Shown piece by piece: positions 7,310-14,542 of a stretch of 21,049 nucleotides of DNA (position 1 is its first letter; every line of letters starts with the position of its first letter). The position numbers and the translations under genes are program-made. The notes under the pieces are model-generated. The model did no database searches, was not told the origin of the DNA, and saw nothing but the letters and a program-made list of their open reading frames with translations. The DNA is taken from positions 1-21,049 of the IMG/VR virus record IMGVR_UViG_3300017989_000503; one strand, written 5' to 3'. The DNA comes from a virus.

Positions 7310-8623
7310 TTACTCGATGGTGAAGGTTTCCTCCGTGGCACCGAGATCCGCGGCGACGACCGCCTTTTTCACGGCGTAACCTTCGCCCGGGTGACTCGGG
7401 TCACCTGCGACGACCGCGGGCTGATCCCACTGGATCACGTTTGCAATTTCTATCACACACCGAACCGTTCGGGAATCCTGAAGGTTCGGAGGGCCGAGGC
7501 CGGTGTACGGATCGATCAGCTTCACGTCGACCCGCTCGCCGAGGGCCGGCAAGGTGATCTGCGCTGTCGCATCGATCCAGGCCTGGAATTTTTGTCTCAA
7601 TCGTTGCAGGTCGACAAGTAGGGGCGCGGTGAACAACAGGTCGACCCGGTACGTCGTCTGCCTCTGACCGGGCCAAACGATCCCGGCGGGCGGGTCGACG
7701 GTCACGTCGATCACGGCGTTCCGATTCATGCGACGGGCCGACGAAACCGATTCGATCGCGGTCACGAGGATCGCTGGCGTCAACTCGGGATCGATCACGT
7801 CCTGATTCACCCGGATCGCGACGAACGGCCGATACGTGAATCGCGCATGACAGCGGTTCTGCCCGGCCGGGATCGGGGCGGTCAGTCCGATCTCGCGGGT
7901 CGTCGGGTTGTAGCTTGCCCGCAGGTTTGTTTCATGCAACGGGTCGGCGACCTCGTCGTACACCTCGACCACGTCGACGACATCGATCGGCGCCTCGGTT
8001 TCAGGTAACACCTCGGGGTTCGAGTTCGTCGAGTCGAACCTGAACTCGCCGACGGGGCGGATCGCTTCCTTCAGGGTCGGGACAAGGCCCCGAATGAACA
8101 GTTCCTCGTCGACCGACTCGAACGCGCACGTGTACGCGAGAACGAGATACCGAACCCGAGGGGTGTACTCGCCGTCGGTCGTCGCGAGGTTCAGGACGAA
8201 CGAGATCGCCCGGCGGGTCGAGGTCCAGAACGAGGCGAGGTTCGCGTTCACCTCGGCGAGGGTGTTCCAATCCGAGGGGCCGGCGGCGGCCCACGCGGCG
8301 CCCGTCCAGTACCACTCCGAACCCGTCTCGTCGCGAAGGCGGTACTCGACGGAGGTGACCTCGGCGAGGGTCAGGTCGACGGGGGTGTCGGCGTCGACCT
8401 GGATCAGGTTCCACGCCCGGGCGCCCTCGGGCTCGAACAGGGGGGTCCTGATCCACACGTCGGCGTCGGTTGGGTACCGGTACCGGCCGAACTGATCCTT
8501 CCCGAGTTTCAGGCGGGCGTCGTTGTCGGCAGATACATGAATCAGGGCGGGGTCCGACACGGTGAACTCGCTTCGCCGGTCGGCGACGAACTCGAAACAG
8601 TGAATCATGAAACGAGTCGTCAT
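7310..8623 (-). CDS. Large virion protein in the tail-terminator position, function uncertain
   Basis: A 437-residue protein starting MTTRFMIHCFEFVADRRSEF. The ATG at 8621-8623 overlaps the previous TGA (ATGA), with AGGAAG upstream. It sits between the neck-type gene and the sheath gene, where PBSX-like clusters carry the tail terminator (about 150 residues), but it is three times as long. The N-terminal half has beta-sandwich-like sequence (YRLRDETGSEWYWTGAAW, then LATTDGEYTPRVRYL), recalling decoration or baseplate beta domains. The C-terminal part (RQKFQAWIDATAQITLPALG, then RVDVKLIDPYTG) could be the terminator-like domain. I do not recognise a family with certainty. Confidence 0.7.
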   Translation of the reverse strand: MTTRFMIHCFEFVADRRSEFTVSDPALIHVSADNDARLKLGKDQFGRYRYPTDADVWIRTPLFEPEGARAWNLIQVDADTPVDLTLAEVTSVEYRLRDETGSEWYWTGAAWAAAGPSDWNTLAEVNANLASFWTSTRRAISFVLNLATTDGEYTPRVRYLVLAYTCAFESVDEELFIRGLVPTLKEAIRPVGEFRFDSTNSNPEVLPETEAPIDVVDVVEVYDEVADPLHETNLRASYNPTTREIGLTAPIPAGQNRCHARFTYRPFVAIRVNQDVIDPELTPAILVTAIESVSSARRMNRNAVIDVTVDPPAGIVWPGQRQTTYRVDLLFTAPLLVDLQRLRQKFQAWIDATAQITLPALGERVDVKLIDPYTGLGPPNLQDSRTVRCVIEIANVIQWDQPAVVAGDPSHPGEGYAVKKAVVAADLGATEETFTIE

Positions 8624-9228
8624 TTGCGGAACTTCCTGAAGGCCCGATCGATCGCGCGGCCCCACTGTTCCTGCGCCTTCGCGAGCCACTCGGGTTCTAA
8701 CACGAACTCGGCGAACGGGCGAGGCGGAATGATGATCTCGTTCCGGTCACGGCGAAACCCCTTCCACCCGCCCTCCGGTCGGCGTCCCCACAGTTCGAGG
8801 GCGCGCCCTTTCAGTTGCACGTTTCGGCCGTGAGATTTCAGTGACAGATACTTGAACATCGCCCGCATACGTTCGGTGATCGGGACGACCGCCCCTTCGT
8901 GAACGATCGCGGCGACGTTCGCCGACCTCGACGAACGCATGATCCCGATCTCGACCTGCTCGGCCGAGACGACCTTGATCGACAGATCGCCGAACAGGTC
9001 GCCGTCGTCGGCGAGGGGTTTCGTCGACCCTTTGATGAACGTCGTCAGGGCGGCGTTCGCGTGGTATCGGCGTTCGTTGATCCGGCGTCGCATTTCCCGG
9101 CGTACCTGTGCGCCGAGGACGAAGTTCGCCCGCTTCATTTCGCCGTCGAGGATCGGGCCGAACCGAGTCGGGTTCGTCATACCGATCAGGGTCTTCAGGC
9201 CCCGGGTGAATCGGACGGTTGCGGTCAC
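8620..9228 (-). CDS. Neck / virion morphogenesis protein (HK97 gp10- or P2 gpS-like)
   Basis: A 202-residue basic protein. The pattern 'PLADDGDLFGDL' near residue 72, 'IVHEG' near 109 and 'IPPRPF' near 167, followed by a C-terminal helix, is characteristic of tail-completion/virion morphogenesis proteins that finish the neck. I chose the GTG at 9226-9228: it overlaps the upstream TGA as GTGA and has GAGG at correct spacing, like the other junctions here. A TTG further upstream (9267) would overlap the previous gene by 43 bases and has no better site. Confidence 0.75.
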   Translation of the reverse strand: MTATVRFTRGLKTLIGMTNPTRFGPILDGEMKRANFVLGAQVRREMRRRINERRYHANAALTTFIKGSTKPLADDGDLFGDLSIKVVSAEQVEIGIMRSSRSANVAAIVHEGAVVPITERMRAMFKYLSLKSHGRNVQLKGRALELWGRRPEGGWKGFRRDRNEIIIPPRPFAEFVLEPEWLAKAQEQWGRAIDRAFRKFRK

Positions 9229-9641
9229 GAGTGCGACCTCGTCGGTTGTCGGTCGCGGAACCCGCAAAGGAGTAACGTGTTACCGTCTTGCCCCGGGTAA
9301 TGCCCGCAAGGTTCGAGATACGTGAAATAGAGGTCGACATCGCGGGCGTAGGCCCCGGTCCCGATCCGCTTCACGCGGTCGCCGAGGGCGGGCGCGTACC
9401 CGAGGGCGTTCAGGGTTCGGGTCAGGAACAGAACATAACCGTCGTCCGTCTCGGCCCGGCCCCCGTCTCGGGCGACGGCCTGATCTTCCCTGTACCACTG
9501 AATCTGCGCCTTCGTCGTGATCGTCGTGTCGCGCTTCACCTGTCGCACGGGCTCGGCGGCGTCGTCGTCGTACGCGGTCGCCGTTTTCTGCGACGGTTCG
9601 ATCTCGATCGTGATCGGGTGTATCAGGCGAGGGATCGGCAC
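9225..9641 (-). CDS. Probable head-closure protein
   Basis: A 138-residue protein starting with GTG at 9639-9641, directly next to the upstream TAG, with GGAGGG four bases before the start. The sequence (VKRDTTITTKAQIQWYREDQ, then GYAPALGDRVKRIGTGAYA) has the small beta-barrel look of head-closure proteins (SPP1 gp16-like), including the frequent 'GDRVKRIG' strand. Position between connector and neck proteins agrees. The end of the protein has two cysteines (ECCG-like region: LEPCGHYPGQDG and LLLCGF). The assignment rests on context and general appearance. Confidence 0.6.
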   Translation of the reverse strand: MPIPRLIHPITIEIEPSQKTATAYDDDAAEPVRQVKRDTTITTKAQIQWYREDQAVARDGGRAETDDGYVLFLTRTLNALGYAPALGDRVKRIGTGAYARDVDLYFTYLEPCGHYPGQDGNTLLLCGFRDRQPTRSHS

Positions 9642-10700
9642 CTATCCCTCCCACTGAACGATCGGGGCGCCGACGTGTCGCGGCCCCTTATACATTCCGA
9701 GGATTTCCTCGGTGTAACTATCGACGAACAGGGCGAACTGATTCGTCGCCGAGGCGCCCGACGCTGAATACTGGATCTCGTGTCGGTCGGTCTTTTCCTT
9801 CACGATCGCCCCGGCCGGCGTTGACCCGCCCCCGCCCCCGGCCGGCATCGGTTCGGCGTTCCCCATGAACAGGCGGAAGGCGGCCTCCGAGATCAGGGCC
9901 GGGACCGACCCGTCGGGTTCGAGGTATCCGAAAACACCCTTGATTCGTTGGTTCTGCTTGCCGGCGAGGAACCGGAGGGGGGTTTCGCTGAAGTTCCGGG
10001 TCCACACGGGGAACACCGACGAGGTCCCCCCGACTAGCTTGATCCGGGGGTTCGTCCGGTCGTCGGGGAACTCGCGCCCGGCGTACACCTTCACGAACTC
10101 GTGATCGGCGTCGTCGTCGCTGTCGTTGTACCTGACCCACTCGATCCCGACGATCGGGATCGACAGGGGCAACAGGGGCGAGTGCGTCCCGTCGAATCGG
10201 CTTGTCGCACGGATCATCCTGAAGGGTTGCCGGCAGGCCCGCTCGATCAACTGCTGAACGAGGGGCAACAGGACGATAATCCGTTCGTCCGACAGGTCGG
10301 TCACGAGGACCCCGGCGTTCCGAATGTCGAGGGGCGACGTGTAGGCCTTGAATCCGACGGCGAACTTGTCCTCGACCACGTCGAACACCTCGCGGCGGTA
10401 CAGGTATACCGACCCGGCGGGTTCCTTGTATCGCCATTCGAGGGTGTATCGTGTATCGACGGTCAGGCCCCACCCGCCGGCCGGGTTCCCGGGCGCGGTG
10501 TAGTATCCCACGTCGACGAGGCCGGTCGTCGACACGTCCTCGAACGAGGGCGGCGCGGCCGGGTACACCTGAACGCCCGTTTCGTCGAGGACCCTGAACC
10601 CGATCTCGTCGGGCGTGTCAAGCCACCCGTCGCCGTCGACGTACGCGAACGCGAGGTGTCGTTCGTCGTTCGCCTGATTCTCGCCGAGGAACGTCGTCAC
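9642..10700 (-). CDS. Head-tail connector/adaptor protein with extra N-terminal beta domain
   Basis: A 352-residue protein. From about residue 125 on, 'LSDERIIVLLPLVQQLIERACRQPF' matches the helix that begins head-tail adaptor proteins (HK97 gp6/SPP1 gp15 type), which sit under the portal ring. Residues 1-110 form a separate beta-rich domain (DGWLDTPDEIGFRVLDETG; GYYTAPGNPAGGWGL; YTLEWRYKEPAGS), and a glycine linker (GGGGGS) follows near residue 289. The start is GTG at 10698-10700, overlapping the upstream TGA, with GGAGG seven bases upstream. Typical adaptors are 100-200 residues, so both the added N-terminus and the long C-terminus are unusual. Confidence 0.75.
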   Translation of the reverse strand: MTTFLGENQANDERHLAFAYVDGDGWLDTPDEIGFRVLDETGVQVYPAAPPSFEDVSTTGLVDVGYYTAPGNPAGGWGLTVDTRYTLEWRYKEPAGSVYLYRREVFDVVEDKFAVGFKAYTSPLDIRNAGVLVTDLSDERIIVLLPLVQQLIERACRQPFRMIRATSRFDGTHSPLLPLSIPIVGIEWVRYNDSDDDADHEFVKVYAGREFPDDRTNPRIKLVGGTSSVFPVWTRNFSETPLRFLAGKQNQRIKGVFGYLEPDGSVPALISEAAFRLFMGNAEPMPAGGGGGSTPAGAIVKEKTDRHEIQYSASGASATNQFALFVDSYTEEILGMYKGPRHVGAPIVQWEG

Positions 10701-11125
10701 CGTCCTACCTCCGCCCCTGGATCATACCTCAGTCGGCCGACTCGCCGAACGTCAGTTCGCGCGAGTCGGTTCGATCCGTTCGAGTACACGAGGATCGAGG
10801 ACCTGATCCCGTCGGCGTAACACGTAACGCGCCACCCGAGAACCCGGTCGCCGTCCTCGACCTGTTCGAGGTTCCATCGCAGGGACCTGAACCCTCGGGG
10901 CGCCGGCAGGGCGTGCGTCACCCCGTCGAACAGGACGGCGGCGCCGGTGATCGTTTCATGGAACTCGGGATCGGCAAGGCGGCGCGCCCACTCGTTGCGC
11001 CCCTCGGGCGTGTCGAGTCGGGCGCGGAGGGTGCGGCCGTCGGCGAGGTTCAGGCGGAACTCGGCCGGTCTAGTCGGCCGAGGCCTTGCCCTTCCCCTTG
11101 CCCTTGCCCTTGCGCTTGCTGGCAC
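10697..11125 (-). CDS. Small phage protein of unknown function between capsid and connector genes
   Basis: Up to 142 residues. The recognisable part is FRLNLADGRTLRARLDTPEG through to 'GRLRYDPGAEVGR'. I do not recognise a family. The start is uncertain: the only upstream start codon before the globular part is GTG at 11123-11125, which has GGAGG four bases before it but lies inside the preceding gene, giving a 56-base overlap and an Arg/Ala-rich N-terminus that is the frame-shifted reading of the neighbour's lysine-rich tail. Non-standard initiation near 11065 is possible. The TGA overlaps the next gene's GTG. Confidence 0.6.
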   Translation of the reverse strand: MPASARARARGRARPRPTRPAEFRLNLADGRTLRARLDTPEGRNEWARRLADPEFHETITGAAVLFDGVTHALPAPRGFRSLRWNLEQVEDGDRVLGWRVTCYADGIRSSILVYSNGSNRLARTDVRRVGRLRYDPGAEVGR

Positions 11126-11480
11126 GCTTCCTCCGCTTGCCCTCGTCGGGCTCGGGCTCGGGTTCGTCCTCGGGGGCGGCCTCGTCGTCGCCGGCCTCGG
11201 CCTTCGCCTCGTCGGCCGGCGTCGGGGCCTCGCGTACGCTCGCCCATGGGTCGGCCGGCTTGGGGGCGACCTCGTCGCCGTCCTCGACCTTGTCCTCGGG
11301 CCCGACGATCTTCAGGCGCGCGGCGAGGCGCGGGTTGTGCGAGGTGATCCACAGAACCTCCGCCCGGGTCAGGGCGATCACCTGACCGGGCCGGAAGTGC
11401 GCGGCCCCCTTGCGATCGCTCGCCTCGGGGGGGAACTCGACCTGCTGCGGGGGGCGTCCGGTGAACAGGAACTTCGGCAT
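11070..11480 (-). CDS. Small virion-associated protein with acidic linker and Lys/Gly-rich tail
   Basis: A 136-residue protein starting MPKFLFTGRPPQQVEFPPEA with GGAGG seven bases before ATG. Residues 1-60 form a small domain ending 'PRLAARLKIVGPED'. Residues about 65-112 are an acidic, proline-rich linker (DEAAPEDEPEPEPDEG). Residues 114-133 are strongly basic (KRRKRASKRKGKGKGKGKAS). The same three-part layout is seen in the gene just upstream, and the two N-terminal domains look distantly alike. Small proteins after the capsid gene often act as decoration or head-completion factors; the basic tail would favour binding nucleic acid. Function unknown. Confidence 0.75.
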   Translation of the reverse strand: MPKFLFTGRPPQQVEFPPEASDRKGAAHFRPGQVIALTRAEVLWITSHNPRLAARLKIVGPEDKVEDGDEVAPKPADPWASVREAPTPADEAKAEAGDDEAAPEDEPEPEPDEGKRRKRASKRKGKGKGKGKASAD

Positions 11481-11492
11481 CGGGGGTCCTCC

Positions 11493-12053
11493 CTACTTCG
11501 AGGCCTTCGCGGCGGCCTTGCGCTTCGCGGGCTTGCGCTTCGTCGCGGGCTTGCGGGCGGTCTTCGCCTTCGAGGCCTTCGCGGGCTTGCGCTTCGCGGG
11601 GGTCTTCCGGGCCGGCTTCGCGGGCGCGCTCGCCACGGGCTCGACATCGCCCGTCTCCGGGCCGTCGTCCTCGTCGGAAGGGGTCGGGTCGGGCGAGGGG
11701 GTCGACGGCGTTCCTGCGGCGTCCTCGGGCCTCTGAGGGGTCGATCCCGCCTCGGGCTCGGGGGCGTTCGCGGCCGAACCCGGCGCGGGCTGAACTCGCG
11801 ACTCGGCCGGGACCGATGATCCCATGCCCGAACGGCGGCGCGCGAGGACGGCCTTCCTCGCCTGAACCGCTTCCTCGGTGCGAATCCCCTCCGCGTCGAG
11901 GACCTGAAACAGGCCGGGCCGGGACCGACAGTACCGGATCAGGGCCGGGTCGGAGGTGTCGATCGGTCGATCCTTCAGGATCTTCCGTCGCGAGTTCGGG
12001 GGGGTCACCGAGGCGGCGCCTCGGAGGATGATCTTGACGGTTTCCTTCGCCAT
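11493..12053 (-). CDS. Small virion-associated protein with histone H1-like tail
   Basis: A 186-residue protein starting MAKETVKIILRGAASVTPPN, with GAGGTGA before ATG at 12051-12053; longer upstream frames would run into the post-capsid hairpin and are rejected. Residues 1-75 form a small domain (DTSDPALIRYCRSRPGLFQV). Residues 80-144 are Pro/Ser/Glu/Asp-rich and probably disordered. Residues 145-186 are built of AKP, KRK and AKA units (KPARKTPAKRKPAKASKAKT) with no acidic residue, like the C-terminal tail of histone H1 or bacterial HctA-type proteins. It follows the major capsid gene, suggesting a virion component made in quantity. Function is inferred only. Confidence 0.75.
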   Translation of the reverse strand: MAKETVKIILRGAASVTPPNSRRKILKDRPIDTSDPALIRYCRSRPGLFQVLDAEGIRTEEAVQARKAVLARRRSGMGSSVPAESRVQPAPGSAANAPEPEAGSTPQRPEDAAGTPSTPSPDPTPSDEDDGPETGDVEPVASAPAKPARKTPAKRKPAKASKAKTARKPATKRKPAKRKAAAKASK

Positions 12054-12094
12054 GTTGTCACCTCGCAATTCACGGCGGTCTGTATCATGCGACG

Positions 12095-12121
12095 GCCGGC
12101 CCGGGACCGTCCCGGGCCGGC
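12095..12121 (-). terminator. Strong 12-bp hairpin directly after the major capsid gene
   Basis: GCCGGCCCGGGA at 12095-12106 pairs perfectly with TCCCGGGCCGGC at 12110-12121 around a 3-base loop. It lies 28 bases past the capsid stop (12149-12151), in the 95-bp gap before the next start. No U-run follows, so it is either a Rho-assisted or partial terminator or a 3' mRNA stabiliser that raises capsid yield relative to downstream genes. Confidence 0.7.
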
Positions 12122-12148
12122 TCTGTTGCATGGAACACCGGCGGCGAA

Positions 12149-13354
12149 CTAGATGTCGTCGCCGATGCTGTGCGCCTTCACGATCGCCTCGTCGTTCTCG
12201 ATCTGGACGGCGACCTTCGCGTGCATGACCCACTGATCGGTCAGCGAGTAGATGTCGCGCGCACGCTCGACGGTGATGTCGCGACCGATCCCGACGATCA
12301 GGTTGTTCAGGACGGTCAGCAGGACCTGCGGGAACGCCTGATAGGTCACCTTCACGTTCGCGCCGAACAGGGCGGCGGCGGGCGTGATCGTCCCGTTCAC
12401 GTCGTCGAACGTGTAGTCGACGCCCCCGCCGGTGTACGGCAGGGTCGGGGTCAGGTCGAGGGTCTGGAGGGTCACCACGTCGGACCCGGCGAGGACCGGG
12501 TTGTACCGCAGGGACACCGGCGTCGCGCCGCCCGGCATCGTGAGGTGTTCGACGATCGTCGGGTAGAACTGCATGAGCGGGATCGTGTCGAGGGTCACGC
12601 CGTACGGGGTCAGGCGACCCCGGCTCGACCGGGCCTCGTCACCGGCGGGCGTCGCCCGGGTCCCGGTGCGCTCGCGGTACAGTTGTTCGAGGTTCGACGG
12701 CGCGAGGAACACCATCTGATCGAGGTCCCGCTTGTACTTCTCGGGCAGGGCCCGGAGCATCGCGCCGAACGTCGAGTCGGACACGTTCACCCCGCCGTTG
12801 TCGACGAGGTTCGAGGCGTCGGCCCGACGGAGCCAGCCAGTGATCAGGGCCATGAGCGGATCCTTGATGTACCCGGTCGTCGAACCGCCGTCGATCAAGT
12901 CGCCTTCGAGGACGGCCTCGCCGAGGGTGTCGGCCCGGATATACATCTGCTCCAGGTTGTTGTTGAACTGCTTCGCGAACAACTGGACGATGTGATCCTC
13001 GACCTTGTCGCCCTCGATGTTGATCTCCTTGTAGACCTGCCCGATCTCGAAGGGAACGATCACCTCGACGGGGGTCAGGGCGATCTTCGAGTGCGATACG
13101 CCCTGTCGCACCTGCGGGGCCTTCGCGAGGGCCTTCGGCCACGCGACGCGGTCCCCGATCCCGATCCGGTCGATCTCCATCGACTCGGGCGAGAACTTCA
13201 CCATGCGGGCGATGTTCTTCAGCTTCGACAGGTCGAAGACGTAGTCCAGGAAGCGGTCGGCCTGCTTCGGGTTCAGCTTGCCGGCGCCGGCGAGGGCGTC
13301 CGCGGTGATGATCCCCTTCTTCACGAGGATCTCGACGATCTGTTCGTTCGTCAT
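12149..13354 (-). CDS. Major capsid protein (HK97 fold)
   Basis: A 401-residue protein starting MTNEQIVEILVKKGIITADA. Its position after the protease/scaffold gene, its size, the acidic/amphipathic N-terminal arm, and the C-terminal run 'VERARDIYSLTDQWVMHAKV' then 'VQIENDEAIVKAHSI' fit an HK97-fold capsid subunit of the type found in myophages. About residues 300-335 (TGGGVDYTFDDVNGTITPAA then LFGANVKVTYQA) look like a small Ig-like or beta-hairpin insertion likely exposed on the capsid surface. ATG has GGAGG ten bases upstream. The first 20-40 residues could be removed by the prohead protease, which cannot be judged from sequence alone. Confidence 0.9.
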   Translation of the reverse strand: MTNEQIVEILVKKGIITADALAGAGKLNPKQADRFLDYVFDLSKLKNIARMVKFSPESMEIDRIGIGDRVAWPKALAKAPQVRQGVSHSKIALTPVEVIVPFEIGQVYKEINIEGDKVEDHIVQLFAKQFNNNLEQMYIRADTLGEAVLEGDLIDGGSTTGYIKDPLMALITGWLRRADASNLVDNGGVNVSDSTFGAMLRALPEKYKRDLDQMVFLAPSNLEQLYRERTGTRATPAGDEARSSRGRLTPYGVTLDTIPLMQFYPTIVEHLTMPGGATPVSLRYNPVLAGSDVVTLQTLDLTPTLPYTGGGVDYTFDDVNGTITPAAALFGANVKVTYQAFPQVLLTVLNNLIVGIGRDITVERARDIYSLTDQWVMHAKVAVQIENDEAIVKAHSIGDDI

Positions 13355-13403
13355 GGCTCAGTGTCCTCCGTAGTTTCGTGTATCTCCGCAGGGATCATCC
13401 CGG

Positions 13404-13420
13404 CCCCCGCCGTTCGGGGG
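13404..13420 (-). terminator. Intergenic hairpin before the major capsid gene
   Basis: CCCCCG at 13404-13409 pairs with CGGGGG at 13415-13420 (5-base loop) just after the scaffold-like gene's stop (13426-13428) and about 25 bases before the capsid ribosome site. No U-tract. It may mark the 5' end of a processed capsid transcript. Confidence 0.4.
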
Positions 13421-13425
13421 TTGTC

Positions 13426-14532
13426 CTATCGGTGTCCCGTCGGCAGGAACAACCCGCCGAACCCGACACCGTCGTCGCCCTTGTTCACCTTCGTCCCGCC
13501 GTCGCCGTCGTCGCCGGCGGGTTCCTTGCTCGGGGTGCGCGTCTTCTCGATCTTGTCGACACGCTCGCCGAGGCCCTCGACGGCCTTCAGGATCTTGTCG
13601 AGCTTGTCGTCGCCCTCGTCGGCGGCGGCGTCCCCGTCGCCCTCGTCGGCGGCGGCCTCGCCCTTCGCGACCTTGCCCTTCCCGCCCTTGCCGGCGGCCT
13701 TGCCCTTCATGTCGGGATCTTCCTCGTCGTCCTCGGCGCCGAAGGCCTTCAGCAGGTCGTCGAATCCCTTGCGGAATTCCTTCAGGGCCTTCATGCGCGC
13801 GGGGGTGATCCGCTTCGCCTTCAGGATACCGGTCAGGGCGTCGTCGAGGGCCTCGGGGTCGATCTCGGTCCCGGCGGGGGTCCCGCCGTCGGTGTCGCCG
13901 GCGGCGCCCTTCGACACCTTGCCGGCGCCCTTGTCGCCCTTGTCGGTGTCGCCGGCGGCGGGGAACTTGCCGGCGAGGGCGCGGCCGAGGAAGTTCGTCG
14001 TCGCCTTGATCGCGGCCTTCAGGTCGTCGGGCATGGCGGCCTTCAGGACCTCGGTGTCGAGGTCGGCGGCGTCGAGGTCGGTCAGGATCTCGAAGGCCTT
14101 CGCGACGGGCGTCTCGCCCTCGGGGGCCTCGACCTTGCCCGGCCACTCGATCGCCTCGTCGCCGACGAACTTCGACAGGCCCTCGACCACGGTCCCGAGG
14201 GCGCTGGTCAGGTCCTCGCCGAGGCCCTTCACGATCTCGGCGCGGGCGTCGTCGGCGACCTCGCCTCCGAACGGGTCGTCGCCCTTCGAGATCCCTTCGA
14301 GGTACGTCCCGACCTCGGTGATCCCCTTCGCGATCGGGGTGTCGTTGTCGCTGCCCTTGCCCTTGTCGTCGGTGAAGATCCCCATCGGTTCGCCTCCCTG
14401 TGTCTTGGCGGTTCCCTTCAGAACCAGAAATTCACGTTCGTTCGCGGGGCGCCCGACGAGGGACACCTCCTCCGGCTCGATTTTTACCAGCCGGCGCGGT
14501 GTGTTGTCACCCTGTTTCGTGAAACTAGGCAT
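13426..14532 (-). CDS. Scaffold-like protein carrying the C-terminal part of an XkdF-type prohead protease
   Basis: A 368-residue protein starting MPSFTKQGDNTPRRLVKIEP. Residues 18-39 contain 'PEEVSLVGRPANEREFLVLK', the motif found near the C-terminus of XkdF/S78-type prohead proteases, whose serine is thought to be catalytic. The N-terminal part of such a protease is at the end of the gene upstream, in a different frame. The rest is acidic and low-complexity with Lys/Gly blocks and ends in a predicted coiled coil (DDKLDKILKAVEGLGERVDK), as expected of an assembly scaffold. The ATG lies 10 bases after the upstream TAG; the ribosome site is only a modest AGGA, consistent with translational coupling or reinitiation. 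Confidence 0.75.
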   Translation of the reverse strand: MPSFTKQGDNTPRRLVKIEPEEVSLVGRPANEREFLVLKGTAKTQGGEPMGIFTDDKGKGSDNDTPIAKGITEVGTYLEGISKGDDPFGGEVADDARAEIVKGLGEDLTSALGTVVEGLSKFVGDEAIEWPGKVEAPEGETPVAKAFEILTDLDAADLDTEVLKAAMPDDLKAAIKATTNFLGRALAGKFPAAGDTDKGDKGAGKVSKGAAGDTDGGTPAGTEIDPEALDDALTGILKAKRITPARMKALKEFRKGFDDLLKAFGAEDDEEDPDMKGKAAGKGGKGKVAKGEAAADEGDGDAAADEGDDKLDKILKAVEGLGERVDKIEKTRTPSKEPAGDDGDGGTKVNKGDDGVGFGGLFLPTGHR

Positions 14533-14542
14533 GATCGGAATC

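Noticed and set aside
5513-7621. Plus-strand open frame of about 700 codons opposite the sheath gene
   Set aside because: Shadow of the sheath gene: composition-biased peptide without recognisable domains, crossing two real gene boundaries.
12054-12233. Longer N-terminus for the H1-tailed protein
   Set aside because: It would run through the post-capsid hairpin and into the capsid gene; the ATG at 12053 has its own ribosome site.
13600-13700. Repeated GCGGCG/CGTCGTC strings in the scaffold-like gene
   Set aside because: They follow from alanine, glycine, aspartate and glutamate codons in a low-complexity protein; not a separate DNA repeat element.
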